From NCBI GenBank assembly GCA_017415185.1, contig JAFQHZ010000008.1, forward strand, positions 1-40,024: a stretch of 40,024 bases of DNA. Reading direction: 5' to 3'. Shown one piece after another: positions 1 through 9,146 of the stretch (position 1 is its first letter; the number at the start of each line of letters is the position of its first letter). The notes below the pieces were generated by a model, which was not told where the DNA came from, ran no database searches, and was given only the letters and a program-made list of their open reading frames with translations. A program made the position numbers and the translations under genes. Source of the stretch: Candidatus Gastranaerophilales bacterium (GTDB lineage Bacteria > Cyanobacteriota > Vampirovibrionia > Gastranaerophilales > Gastranaerophilaceae).

Positions 1-131
1 CTTGCATCAATATTTAAATATAAATATAATAATAAATAATAAAGACAAAATATTTGTGCAAAAAGGTCTGAAAGCTAAGCTATAATTAAATAATTACATG
101 TTCAAAACTTATTGATTTTTTACACAAGTTA

Positions 132-782
132 TCAACAACCAGCTTTTGAAATAACTAAACAAATTATATTTTTAAAATTAGAATCCAATAAACAATTAAT
201 AATTTCTTCTAAAGTCGCTCCAGATGTGGTTATATCGTCTATTAAAAGTAATTTTTTATCTTTTAAATTATTAATATATTTTTTATTAATTGCGAAACTT
301 CCTTTAATATTTGAATGCCTGTTTTTAGCTTTGTATTGCGGTTTTGTGGGTTTTATTTTTTTAATTAAATCTTTATTTATTTCAAAATTTGTTAATTTTG
401 AAAATTCTTTAACTATTAAATCCATGTGATTATAACCTCTAATAGCTGATTTTAGATGGTTTGAGGGTGGATATATTATAATATAATCATCATTTAGATT
501 TAATTTTTGAAAATAATCAAAAAGTATTTTTGCTAGTGGAATTGAGGCATTTTTCTTGTGTGAAAATTTTAATTTTTGAATTAAAGTTTTGGTTGTTTTT
601 TGATAATTTGTTGCACAAAAAATTGGAATTTCTTTGTAAAATCTCTGTGCAAAACTAGATAAATAATAAACATCTTTTGCACAATTTTTGCACAATAAAT
701 TATCAGTTTTTGCACAAGAACAAACTAAACATTTTTTGTTATAAATTAAATCTAATATAAAATTTAAAAAACCTTTAAACAT
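132..782 (-). CDS. comF: ComF-family phosphoribosyltransferase-like protein
   Basis: The 216-residue protein has the two-part ComF layout. The N-terminus carries a zinc-ribbon-like cysteine set (C18, C21, C31, C34). The C-terminal half is a type I phosphoribosyltransferase fold with the PRPP-binding loop at about residues 181-188 (core IDDITTSGAT). ComF proteins are cytosolic and are needed for DNA uptake in naturally competent bacteria, where they are thought to act with the ComFA helicase; in other bacteria the role is unclear. No comFA or other competence gene is adjacent. The ATG at 780-782 has no clear Shine-Dalgarno. The gene reads away from the neighbouring zinc-ribbon gene, with a terminator in between. 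The family assignment is firm; an actual role in competence is inference. Confidence 0.85.
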   Translation of the reverse strand: MFKGFLNFILDLIYNKKCLVCSCAKTDNLLCKNCAKDVYYLSSFAQRFYKEIPIFCATNYQKTTKTLIQKLKFSHKKNASIPLAKILFDYFQKLNLNDDYIIIYPPSNHLKSAIRGYNHMDLIVKEFSKLTNFEINKDLIKKIKPTKPQYKAKNRHSNIKGSFAINKKYINNLKDKKLLLIDDITTSGATLEEIINCLLDSNFKNIICLVISKAGC

Positions 783-803
783 GACAAAATAAAGTTTAAC
801 TAA

Positions 804-830
804 AAAAGACCTGTTTTAAACAGGTCTTTT
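804..830 (-). terminator. intrinsic terminator of the zinc-ribbon/GNR-rich gene
   Basis: A perfect 10-bp inverted repeat (AAAAGACCTG / CAGGTCTTTT, loop 814-820) lies just past the stop codon of the upstream minus-strand gene. On the minus strand it continues into a run of six T. Its near symmetry means it may also work on the plus strand. Confidence 0.85.
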
Positions 831-838
831 AATATGAT

Positions 839-1609
839 TTATTTTTTAAATTCTTCAGGTCTATCTTCTCTATCTTCATTCCATCTATCAAGACCCATTT
901 GTTTTCTTACTAAACCAATGCCAACATGAACTCTCCATTCATCCATTTTTAATTGGGCTGCAAGAATTTTGTGGCAACCAATTGGAGGAAGAGGCAATAA
1001 TGGTTCATAAAGGTTTTTAATAGCCATCATTTGATCAGGAGTAATTGCAAGTTTTCTTTTTGGGAATTGAACTTTTGGAAGCATCATTTTTTGTCTTACC
1101 AAATTAATTCCAAAAAATACTTTTTTTGGTTCGAGTTCAATTGCTGCTGCAATTACTTCGTGAGCATCCGGATTTGGAAGCGGAAGCATTTTTTTATACA
1201 TTTCTTCAATTATTGCTAATTGTTCTTTATTAATTAATAAAGGTTTTGTTTTGTTAGGTTTTTGTGGGCGTCTGTTATTGAATCCGCCTTTATTAAAGCC
1301 ACCTTGTCTTTGTGGGCGTCTGTTATTGAATCCGCCGCCTTGTGGTCTTTGGAAATTATTTTTTTGTCTGTTGTTATATCCGCCTTGGTTATTTTGAGGA
1401 CGAGAATTATATCTTCTTTGATATCCTTCAGGATTGCCTGTTCCTGCACTATATCCTCTTGAATAATCTTGAGATACTCCATTTTCATCAACAGGATTTA
1501 TTGATTCTGTGGTTGTTCTTTCGGGGTATAAACATTCAGGGCAAATAACCCTTTTTGGGTTTTTAGTTTCAAATTCTTTCCCGCATTTAATGCATTTGTT
1601 CGTATACAT
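839..1609 (-). CDS. zinc-ribbon protein with Gly/Asn/Arg-rich linker and duplicated C-terminal domain
   Basis: This is a 256-residue protein of unknown function. Residues 1-28 form a zinc ribbon (CxxC at C6/C9, second pair CPEC near 23-26). Residues about 50-120 are low complexity, rich in Gly, Asn, Arg and Gln, with short repeats such as GGFNNRRPQ that resemble RGG-type RNA-binding tails. The C-terminal half holds two copies of a domain of about 55 residues. Each copy runs from a helix (IIEEMYKKMLPLP, IKNLYEPLLPLP) through a His-containing loop to a conserved GI-LVR-QM segment. No catalytic motif or membrane segment is visible. A nucleic-acid-binding role, perhaps with RNA or the ribosome, is inference from the zinc ribbon and RGG-like linker. 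The ATG at 1609 is the only early start and the terminator at 804-830 closes the gene. Confidence 0.8.
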   Translation of the reverse strand: MYTNKCIKCGKEFETKNPKRVICPECLYPERTTTESINPVDENGVSQDYSRGYSAGTGNPEGYQRRYNSRPQNNQGGYNNRQKNNFQRPQGGGFNNRRPQRQGGFNKGGFNNRRPQKPNKTKPLLINKEQLAIIEEMYKKMLPLPNPDAHEVIAAAIELEPKKVFFGINLVRQKMMLPKVQFPKRKLAITPDQMMAIKNLYEPLLPLPPIGCHKILAAQLKMDEWRVHVGIGLVRKQMGLDRWNEDREDRPEEFKK

Positions 1610-1746
1610 TAGAATAATCTTTCTATTACTTTATTATTCCCATCACTTAATGATAATTAATTTAATAGGCAATATTATAAATACACTCTTCTCACTATTA
1701 ATATATACCACTATTTTATAAAAAAATATTCATTTATGCAAATTTT

Positions 1747-1775
1747 TTGTAAAATTACCAAAAAAATGATAAAAT
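1747..1775 (+). promoter_or_regulatory. promoter of the YvyF-like gene, apparently leaderless
   Basis: TTGTAA (1747-1752), a 17-bp spacer and TAAAAT (1770-1775). The predicted start of transcription falls on or next to the ATG at 1782, only 6 nt past the -10 box, leaving no room for a Shine-Dalgarno. Confidence 0.55.
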
Positions 1776-1781
1776 TTTCGT

Positions 1782-2264
1782 ATGGCTAAAGATGGATTAA
1801 TTAATTGTAAGAAATGTGGAACGCTGTTTTTTAAAAATTCAGGCAGGGAAGTTTGCGAAGAATGTTTTAAAAAAGAGCTTGATTTAATCGATGAAATAAG
1901 AGGATATATTGTTTCAAATCAAAAACAAAAATATGCTCTTGACGAGATTGCTCAGGCTACGAATACTTCAAAAGCAGAGCTTGAAGATTTAATTATTAGA
2001 GGAAGGTTATTCACAGTCTTACCAAAATTACTAGTTAAGTGCCGTTTTTGCGGAGTTGAGCTTGAGGATGATGAAAAAACAGGTTTTACTTGTAAAAAAT
2101 GTCTTTTAAAATTTTCCCCAAAAGTAAATGAACTTGAGAAAAAAGGTCTTAATGTTCAAAAATATCAAGAAGAAGCAAAAAATATTAATCGCCGATTAAG
2201 AGGTGGAATGAACACTGCAGACAACGACACAAGATATGGCTTTATACAAAATTATGATTTATGA
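1782..2264 (+). CDS. YvyF-like double zinc-ribbon protein
   Basis: The 160-residue protein has an N-terminal zinc ribbon (C9, C12, C25, C28), a central helical HTH-like segment (YALDEIAQATNTSKAELEDLI) followed by IIRGRL, and a second zinc ribbon (CRFCG...CKKC). This order matches the YvyF/TIGR03826 family, whose Bacillus members lie in flagellar operons and resemble MerR-type regulators. No flagellar gene is nearby, so a flagellar role cannot be assumed; a small regulatory or DNA-binding role is more cautious. The gene appears leaderless from its own promoter. Its stop codon overlaps the stop of the convergent 75-residue gene by a few bases. Family similarity is fairly clear; function is uncertain. 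Confidence 0.75.
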   Translation: MAKDGLINCKKCGTLFFKNSGREVCEECFKKELDLIDEIRGYIVSNQKQKYALDEIAQATNTSKAELEDLIIRGRLFTVLPKLLVKCRFCGVELEDDEKTGFTCKKCLLKFSPKVNELEKKGLNVQKYQEEAKNINRRLRGGMNTADNDTRYGFIQNYDL

Positions 2265-2486
2265 TATAAATCCATTGCCATACCTTAAAGAACCTGTTAA
2301 ATAAGATTCCTTTAGCGCAGAGCGAAGGTTTCTATATACTTTTTTAGCTGTTCCTTTTGCAGATTCTTCAATTTTTGAAATAGAATCTTCATACTGGTTT
2401 GCAACGAAGCCGGTATTCAAATTTAAATTCAAATTAATTAAAATTGAACTTGTTCTGCTGTCTAATCCTTGGTGTTTTGTTGCCAT
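2259..2486 (-). CDS. small hypothetical protein
   Basis: This 75-residue protein resembles no family I know. It starts at an ATG with a convincing Shine-Dalgarno (AAAAGGATATTTAATG). It has a polar N-terminus, an Asn/Leu alternation (INLNLNLNTG) and a basic helical centre with Lys, Arg and Tyr. There is no signal peptide, membrane segment or metal-binding motif. The 3' end overlaps that of the convergent zinc-ribbon gene by 6 bp. The good ribosome binding site and distinct spacing from the coiled-coil gene support it as real. Confidence 0.6.
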   Translation of the reverse strand: MATKHQGLDSRTSSILINLNLNLNTGFVANQYEDSISKIEESAKGTAKKVYRNLRSALKESYLTGSLRYGNGFIS

Positions 2487-2574
2487 TTAAATATCCTTTT
2501 TGTCTTATATAAATAAAAACAAAAAGAAAACAGGTATATCAAAAGTATATAAAATTGTTACATTGCTTTACAAA

Positions 2575-5500
2575 TTACTGTTCAACATAACTAATTAATT
2601 TTTCAACTGCATTTTGAATTGAATTGATTTTATCTTCTATGATTTCAACTCTATTAGATAACATTTTTGTTTGAGTCATGTTTTCATAGAAAATGTCAAT
2701 AAATTGTGCAGGATTAAAGTTTTCATTTTGGGTTTGAACCAAAAGTTCAACTTTTTTAGTTAAATCAGCAATTTTTGCATCTTGCGCTTGAGAATTTTTG
2801 ATAATATGTTTTAAAGCGTTTTCGATTTTTGCGCTGAATTCTAAAACATTTTGCTTTGATTTTTCACTTTGTAAAAGTCTTGTTTTAATGTCTTCAAAGC
2901 CAATATTTCTCATATCATCAAAACGTTCTGTTAAATCGTCAATTTTAACAACAGCATCTTTAAACCATCCAGAAAGATGTCCAAGTTCCGCTTCAACATC
3001 TCTGTTTATTTTAACGCCTTCGAGCCCTACTGTTCTTAATTCTATAATTTTTTCAAAAAGATTTTTAAACTCTTCATTATTTGCAGCATTTTTTTCAATT
3101 GTTAAACGAATTTTAGCTAAATCAGATTCAACATCTTCAAGGGTGTACGAATAATTTGAATTTTCGTCAATAGTTTTAATTCTTTTAATTGCAGATTCAA
3201 TTTTTAAGAATTCACTTGCTAGATTTTCTTTAATTTCTTGAGAAATATTGCTTTTTAAGAATTCAAAATTTGAAAGATATTCTTGAACTTTGTTAGACAA
3301 ATTATCAATATTGCTGTTTTGTTTGTCGATTCCTGAAGTGTCTTGGGGTTTATCTAATAAAGCGGAAATTTTTTGAATATTGTCTTTTAAACGTTGTTCT
3401 ATTTGTTCTTTTGTTTCTTTAAATTCGTCAGATAATTCAATATTGAATTCTTCTATTGATTGAATTTTTTCTGAAATTTTAGAAATTGCACTTAAAACAG
3501 AAGCAACATTTTTGCTTTCTTCAATTGTAGCAATTTTCATCGAAAGATTAGAAGTGCTTGATTGAATTTCTTCTAATAATTCTTTTGCGTTGTGAATTTG
3601 TTGAAGATTTGTTCTGTCGATTTTTGTTTCAATATCAACAACAGTTTCTCTTAATGATTTTTTCTCAATGATATTATCTAAATCAGCGCCGATATAATTA
3701 TCTAATAATTTATCGATTTTAAGTTCAAATTGTTGAATAGAATTTTTGTTGGTTTTATCAATAGCGCTAATGCCTTCTAAAATATCGCTTTTGATTTCAT
3801 TTAAAACATCGTGAGATTGTGCGCTTGTAGCATTAATTGTGTCGTTAATTCTATCAATTGTGTCTTGGCTGAAGTTTTCCAAGCCAACTTCAAGCGCTGA
3901 AAGTTTATTTGTGATTTTGTCAGCATTATCTTGTTGTTTAATTGAAAATTCTTGGAAATCTACTCTGTTGTTTACGAATTCTTTTTGAACTCTGTCGCTA
4001 ACAGCTTCAACGCTGTCAACCAAATGGTCTGAAAGTCTTTGAAGGTCAACTTTTAAAGTGTCTATTGTTTCAATATTTATTGTTTTAACATCTTCGTGGA
4101 TTTTATCTGCTGCAGTTTTAAGATTTTCTTGAACTGTTGAAATAATATCTAAACAAGAAGTTTTAATTTGACTTAAACTTGTGCTGTTTTCGGTTACAAC
4201 ATGGGTTCTGAAAATTTCTAATTTATCAGAAATTGTTGGAATAGCTTCTGAAATTTGGGTTAAAATTTGCATACTTGAAACAGAATTCATATCATTCAAG
4301 CTTGATTGCATATTTTGAATTGAAGATTGTATTTCAAGAGTAATGTCTCTTAAATTATCAGACAAATCTTTAATATTTCTTCCCAAATCTTGGTTTTTAA
4401 GTTCATCCATAGCTCTTTCAATTGGCTCTTGAAGAACTTTAATATTACCTTCATTAATCGCATTTAAATCTTTTTTGAATGAAGTTAAACCAACTAAAAG
4501 TGATTTAATATCTTCTTTTGATTGGTTTAAATATCTTTCAAATTCTGCTTGGTGTTGATGAGATTTGTATAAAATTTCATCATTAATTAATCCATGAACG
4601 TCTTTTAATTCATTACCAAGGTTTTGAACCGTTGTTGAAAGATTTTTAACTTCGTCTTTTGTGTTGGTTAAATTTGTAGATAAATTTTGAATATTATTTG
4701 AAACAGTAGCAACATTGCTTGTTAAATTATAAACTTCTGTTTTAACTCCTGCATCTCCTGCTGTGTTAATGATTTTTTGAATTTCATATTTAACTGTTTC
4801 AATTTGATTTTTTAATTCAGCATTCAAAGCCTGCAATTGCTGTTTTGAATCAAGAGAATTAATATCCTCTTTAAGATGGGAGATTGTTGAAGTTAGGGCT
4901 TTAACTTCTCTTAAAGCATCATTAAAAATATTTTCTCTATTTTGAATTGTGCCAATTAGACCTGTTAAATCACGATATTTTGTGTCAATTATTGATATTG
5001 CAGAAATAACAGAATTAACATTTCCTGAAATTGTATCAAGTTCAGATTTAATTGAAGAAAATTCTTCTTTTGTTGTTCCTTGTTTAATTTGGCTTAAAAA
5101 ATCAGCGAAATTTTTGTTTAAAGTGTTTGTAATATTATCAAAACCACGAGAAAAATTCATAAAATTTTCGCTTAATTTTATGATTTCTTGAGATTGATTA
5201 TTAGCTTTTTGTAATTCAATAGCGTTGAAAATCTTTTGCAAAGCTAAATCTTGGCTGTTTAATTTTGAATACATATTTGATGTATCATTTAAAAGCCTTG
5301 TGATTTCAGCAGCCATTTTTGGGTTTTGGACTTGCTGATTTTGCATAAATGCTTTAAGCGAATTTTCAAGTTCTTTTATAAACTGGTTTGTTTGACCATA
5401 TTTGTTATCAATGGTTTTACGAAATTCATTAACGAGAGTTGCTGCAATTTTTTCGCTTGAAACGGTAGTTAAATTTTCATAACGTTGCGATAAACTGGTG

Positions 5501-5601
5501 AGTGCGTTATAAATTTCTCCTTGTGACATTGATGATTTGGCATATAATCCTTTGATGGCTTGCGTTAGCTGGTCTAATCTGATTTCAATACTGTCTACCA
5601 T
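2575..5601 (-). CDS. giant cytosolic coiled-coil protein
   Basis: This 1008-residue protein is almost entirely heptad-like helix, rich in Leu, Ile, Asn, Lys, Glu and Ser, and poor in Pro, Trp and Cys. I see no signal peptide, membrane segment, Walker motif or enzymatic domain. The N-terminal 60 residues (helix with LDQLTQAIKGLYAK) look slightly more compact and may form a head. Long stretches resemble the coiled coils of chemoreceptors, SMC-like proteins and filament-forming scaffolds, but coiled coils score against one another easily, so no homology is claimed. It lies downstream of the GHL10/RseP genes on the same strand, with its own upstream region of about 80 bp. A structural or scaffold role, for example in cell shape or polar organisation, is inference. 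Confidence 0.85.
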   Translation of the reverse strand: MVDSIEIRLDQLTQAIKGLYAKSSMSQGEIYNALTSLSQRYENLTTVSSEKIAATLVNEFRKTIDNKYGQTNQFIKELENSLKAFMQNQQVQNPKMAAEITRLLNDTSNMYSKLNSQDLALQKIFNAIELQKANNQSQEIIKLSENFMNFSRGFDNITNTLNKNFADFLSQIKQGTTKEEFSSIKSELDTISGNVNSVISAISIIDTKYRDLTGLIGTIQNRENIFNDALREVKALTSTISHLKEDINSLDSKQQLQALNAELKNQIETVKYEIQKIINTAGDAGVKTEVYNLTSNVATVSNNIQNLSTNLTNTKDEVKNLSTTVQNLGNELKDVHGLINDEILYKSHQHQAEFERYLNQSKEDIKSLLVGLTSFKKDLNAINEGNIKVLQEPIERAMDELKNQDLGRNIKDLSDNLRDITLEIQSSIQNMQSSLNDMNSVSSMQILTQISEAIPTISDKLEIFRTHVVTENSTSLSQIKTSCLDIISTVQENLKTAADKIHEDVKTINIETIDTLKVDLQRLSDHLVDSVEAVSDRVQKEFVNNRVDFQEFSIKQQDNADKITNKLSALEVGLENFSQDTIDRINDTINATSAQSHDVLNEIKSDILEGISAIDKTNKNSIQQFELKIDKLLDNYIGADLDNIIEKKSLRETVVDIETKIDRTNLQQIHNAKELLEEIQSSTSNLSMKIATIEESKNVASVLSAISKISEKIQSIEEFNIELSDEFKETKEQIEQRLKDNIQKISALLDKPQDTSGIDKQNSNIDNLSNKVQEYLSNFEFLKSNISQEIKENLASEFLKIESAIKRIKTIDENSNYSYTLEDVESDLAKIRLTIEKNAANNEEFKNLFEKIIELRTVGLEGVKINRDVEAELGHLSGWFKDAVVKIDDLTERFDDMRNIGFEDIKTRLLQSEKSKQNVLEFSAKIENALKHIIKNSQAQDAKIADLTKKVELLVQTQNENFNPAQFIDIFYENMTQTKMLSNRVEIIEDKINSIQNAVEKLISYVEQ

Positions 5602-5681
5602 AATATTTTATATTTTTCCTTTACTCCCATAAAGTCCATTTTAACAAAAGTCAAGAAAATTGGCTAATTGTAAACTTTGTC

Positions 5682-7658
5682 TTAATATGTTTTTTCTTTG
5701 AATGCACTGGTTTTTAAAACTTCTTTATAATTATCATTTAAATGAGCCCAATCAAAAAGAATGACACCATCTAATTTCAATTTTCTTACAATATGAATTT
5801 GCCTTAATAAATCTTCAGGGTCTGATTCAATAAAGCCTGCAAAAAGTCCAGGATATATCCTTGCATTATTTGAAGTTTTTCTTCTTATTTCTTCAAGCAT
5901 AGATTTTGCAAGATTTTCGTCGCCTGTTAAAATTAATGGCGTAATTGCGTCTAAATAATTATTATCAAGCCAAGTATCCCAATCTTGAAATTTTGTTTGA
6001 AGGCTAACTTTGTAATCAGGGAAAATAACCGCTGAAAAAGTTATATTTTTATAATTCAAAAGATGGTGTACTTCATTAATATATCTTGTGATTTTATTTC
6101 TTCTATATTCGCACCAATCATCCCACAAAGAGCTTCTTGGTTGGATTTCAATTGGGTCAATTGCATAAATTAAGAAAAATTCTTCACGAGCATATTTTGT
6201 ATAGCCCCATTGATTGTTTAGATTTTCTTTTGAAATATTAGGATAGCGAACATAATCAATATTTACGCCATCAATATCATATTTTGTTGTAATTTCTGAT
6301 ATTAATCTTAATAAAAATTCTATTACTTCAGGATTAGCAGGGTCTAAAAAATAACCATTATGCTCTTGAGGGTGTGAAACATATCCTTCAAAATCCGCTT
6401 TTTGTTTTGTTCTGTTCATCCAGTTTGGTTTAAGTGCAAGAATAGATTTTGGATTGTTTTCAGGAGGTTTATTACCAACATAAAAACTTTCAAACCAAGT
6501 ATGAACTTTTATTCCTCTTTTGTGAGCTTCCTTTACCCAAATTGCAAGAATATCAACATCTTTAAAATCAGGATTTTGTTTTTCAAAACCATATTCTTCC
6601 ATAACTTCAGAAGGGAAAATTGTTCTTCCATGGAAATATGTTTCTAAAAATACATTGTTTATTCCTGTGTCTTTAATGTTGTCTAAAGTTTTTTGGATTT
6701 CTTGTATATTTTTAGAATTTGGTCTAATCCAAGTTCCTTTTAATTCATTATCTACATAAGGAAGAGTGTATCGAAACGCCATAGAGGCATAATTAATTGA
6801 TTCTTTTGCATATTCAAGACATTCGTTTGATGAATCTTTTTTGGATTTTTTATAAAATTGTTTTGCTTTTTTAAGATAATAATAAATAAATTTATCATCC
6901 CTGTTTGCATAATCGTGTTTTGTTGATATTAAAACATTTTCAACATCTTCAATTTTTGATTTTGCAAAATAACGATAGCTTTCAATGGTTGTATAAGCAC
7001 GAATTGTTCTATCTATTATTTCAATTTTTGTTCCAATTTTTAAATTGTCGCTAATCCATTTTTTTGCATTTCCATGTCCTGAAATTACAAAACCATCTTT
7101 TGGAATATTAGAATTTGCTCCAGTAAGAGCAACAACAATTCCATTTTCAACGATTGCTTCTTTTCCAAATTCGTTTGTTCCTGTTGTTCTTGCAAAATCT
7201 CTTGTATAAATTACAAGCTGATTTGGTCCACGATGTCCAGGATATGTGTTTGTTGGAGAAATGCTATCAAGCGGATAAATCGCATTAATTTTTCTTGAAG
7301 AATCGGATAATATTCTATCGCTTGAATCTTTTATAATTATATTTTTTCTTTTGTCATTATCTTCTTTTTTTGTTGTTTGAATATTTTCGCTGTTTTTTAT
7401 TTGAGCGGTTGTTTTTAATTCTTTTTTTTCTTCAATTATGGGTTTTAATTTAATATTGTTTGCAGTAATTTCTTCGTCTTTGTGAACATAAAGAGGTTTT
7501 GGTTCTTTTTTTTCTTCGTATTTTATTGCCTGAATCGGCTGCAAAATATTATTGCTATCTTCAATTGTAATTGGAAGAGAATCAGCAAAAGCGAACTTTA
7601 AATTAAAAAGTAATAGCGCAACAAAAACAAATTTAATTATGTATAAAAAACCCCTCAA
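5682..7658 (-). CDS. GHL10 family (YddW/COG1649-type) secreted glycosyl-hydrolase-like protein
   Basis: The C-terminal 330 residues form a TIM-barrel-like GHL10/DUF187 domain. It begins with KGTWIRPNSKN and includes NVFLETYFHGRTIFPS, a GIKVHTWFESFY strand, GYFLDPANPEV and DGVNIDYVRYP, with acidic residues typical of such hydrolases. An upstream phosphodiester-glycosidase-like segment (HRGPNQLVIYTRD...) precedes it, after a Lys/Glu-rich linker. The substrate is probably envelope glycan such as peptidoglycan. The frame is open up to a TTG at 7709, but I prefer the TTG at 7656-7658. That start has AAAGAGGGAC directly upstream and gives an N-terminus with a clean signal peptide ending near AFA. 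The gene sits 26-77 bp downstream of the RseP gene, so the two are probably co-transcribed. Confidence 0.85.
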   Translation of the reverse strand: MRGFLYIIKFVFVALLLFNLKFAFADSLPITIEDSNNILQPIQAIKYEEKKEPKPLYVHKDEEITANNIKLKPIIEEKKELKTTAQIKNSENIQTTKKEDNDKRKNIIIKDSSDRILSDSSRKINAIYPLDSISPTNTYPGHRGPNQLVIYTRDFARTTGTNEFGKEAIVENGIVVALTGANSNIPKDGFVISGHGNAKKWISDNLKIGTKIEIIDRTIRAYTTIESYRYFAKSKIEDVENVLISTKHDYANRDDKFIYYYLKKAKQFYKKSKKDSSNECLEYAKESINYASMAFRYTLPYVDNELKGTWIRPNSKNIQEIQKTLDNIKDTGINNVFLETYFHGRTIFPSEVMEEYGFEKQNPDFKDVDILAIWVKEAHKRGIKVHTWFESFYVGNKPPENNPKSILALKPNWMNRTKQKADFEGYVSHPQEHNGYFLDPANPEVIEFLLRLISEITTKYDIDGVNIDYVRYPNISKENLNNQWGYTKYAREEFFLIYAIDPIEIQPRSSLWDDWCEYRRNKITRYINEVHHLLNYKNITFSAVIFPDYKVSLQTKFQDWDTWLDNNYLDAITPLILTGDENLAKSMLEEIRRKTSNNARIYPGLFAGFIESDPEDLLRQIHIVRKLKLDGVILFDWAHLNDNYKEVLKTSAFKEKTY

Positions 7659-7734
7659 GAGTCCCTCTTTAAGTATTCTAGAATAATAAAATTTTATAAT
7701 AAAAAACAAACTCTAGCAAAAAATTTTATATTGC

Positions 7735-9132
7735 TTAAAATTTCTTCGTTATAAGCGCTAAAATATCATTAGAACATATTGCAATCATTAAAATTATTAA
7801 TAACATAAAGAAAAAGTTGGTTATTTTTTCGGCTGTCTCTTTGCTAGGTTTTTTTCCTGTTATTTTTTCAATTAATAAAAACATTACATGTCCGCCATCA
7901 AGCGCAGGGATTGGTAAGAAATTCATTATTGCAAGATTTATTGAAATCATCGCAGTTAATAAAAGTCCATTTAATAAACCTTTTTGAGTTATTATCTCTC
8001 CCCCGATTTTAACAACCGCAATAACTCCATGCATGTCTGAAGCGTTGACTTTGCCTGTGAATAGCTGCCATAAGCTTTTTAACATTGTTGATGTTGTTGT
8101 GTATAAATAATTGAAAGATTCTTTGAAAATTGTTTGAAGAGTATTTGTATGAACATAAATTTCTTTTGGGTCTAAAATTATTCCAAAAACCCCTTCTTCG
8201 TTTACTTGAATATTATTAAAAACAAGTTCTTTGCCATTTCTTAAAACGCTAATTGTGATTGGTTTATATGTGTCAGATAAAGCTTTTGCGATATCTAATA
8301 AGTCATAATCAGCGTCCGCTGTAAAAGATTTTTTAGAATAAATTTTGTTTCTTAAATCAATTTGTTCTTGGGTTAATTTTATTCCTTCTTTTTTATATTT
8401 TTCAAGACCAATTAAAACATCCTTATTTAAATTTAAAGGTGCTTCAAGATTTGTTTTTGGAAGAATAATTTTTTGGTTTTTGTTAATTGTTTCTTTAATT
8501 TGAGGATTTAATTTTTTTAATTCTGACAAATTTTTATCAATTAAATCTTCTTGAGCATAATCATCAAAAAGTTTTGAATTTTTAGCAAAAAGGGTTAATT
8601 GGTAAAGTGTTTTAATTTCTGTATTATTAACTTTATAAATTTTATCTCCTTCAATAATTCCAACATTTTTTATATTTGAAGTTTGTTTTTCTGAAAATTT
8701 TTCAACAAATAAATCCTGTGCTGAAGTTGGAAGTTTTTGGAAAACACTAGCGCAGAAAATTACAAGAATAATTGCAAAAACAATATTCATTAAAACTCCA
8801 GCGCTTACAACAAAAAGTTTTTGTGCGATTGTTTTGTTTTCATATAATTCAGGAGAATCAGCAGGAAGAAGTTCGTCTTCTTCTATTTCTTGTTTTTCGT
8901 CTTTTTTAAAGTTTTCTTCATCATCCGCAAATGAAACATATCCACCAAACAAAAATGCATGTAGGTAGAAATTTGTTTGTCCAAATTTAAAAATTTTCCA
9001 ACTCGGACCTATTGGCATACCTATTCCAAAGCGAGTTACTCTTATTCCACACATTCTTGCTGCGATAAAGTGTCCTGCTTCGTGTACTAGTACCAATACG
9101 CTGATTAGTAAAATCATTATAATTTGGCTCAT
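7735..9132 (-). CDS. rseP: RseP-like site-2 (M50) membrane zinc protease
   Basis: This is an intramembrane metalloprotease of 465 residues. The first membrane helix carries HEAGH (H17, E18, H21), the zinc site, and the penultimate helical region has NFLPIPALDGGH with D412 as third ligand. Between them lie a cytosolic, acidic insert (about 70-100), a membrane helix (about 105-130) and a PDZ-like extracytoplasmic region. That region is interrupted by a charged insertion of about 100 residues, making the protein longer than typical RseP. The family cleaves membrane-bound anti-sigma factors or remnant signal peptides. No anti-sigma gene is adjacent. The start has a Shine-Dalgarno (AAGAGGATTTTATG). 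It lies 14 bp downstream of the Gln/Pro-rich gene and upstream of the GHL10 gene, suggesting an envelope-related operon. Confidence 0.93.
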   Translation of the reverse strand: MSQIIMILLISVLVLVHEAGHFIAARMCGIRVTRFGIGMPIGPSWKIFKFGQTNFYLHAFLFGGYVSFADDEENFKKDEKQEIEEDELLPADSPELYENKTIAQKLFVVSAGVLMNIVFAIILVIFCASVFQKLPTSAQDLFVEKFSEKQTSNIKNVGIIEGDKIYKVNNTEIKTLYQLTLFAKNSKLFDDYAQEDLIDKNLSELKKLNPQIKETINKNQKIILPKTNLEAPLNLNKDVLIGLEKYKKEGIKLTQEQIDLRNKIYSKKSFTADADYDLLDIAKALSDTYKPITISVLRNGKELVFNNIQVNEEGVFGIILDPKEIYVHTNTLQTIFKESFNYLYTTTSTMLKSLWQLFTGKVNASDMHGVIAVVKIGGEIITQKGLLNGLLLTAMISINLAIMNFLPIPALDGGHVMFLLIEKITGKKPSKETAEKITNFFFMLLIILMIAICSNDILALITKKF

Positions 9133-9146
9133 AAAATCCTCTTATA

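Noticed and set aside
1-131. AT-rich left edge with a ttatcaacaa motif that could suggest a DnaA box
   Set aside because: There is only one weak match, no cluster and no dnaA/dnaN nearby; an origin is not supported. I see no gene in this stretch.
2798-3154. 118-codon plus-strand ORF inside the coiled-coil gene
   Set aside because: It is the antisense of a long, compositionally biased coding frame; no start signals are present.
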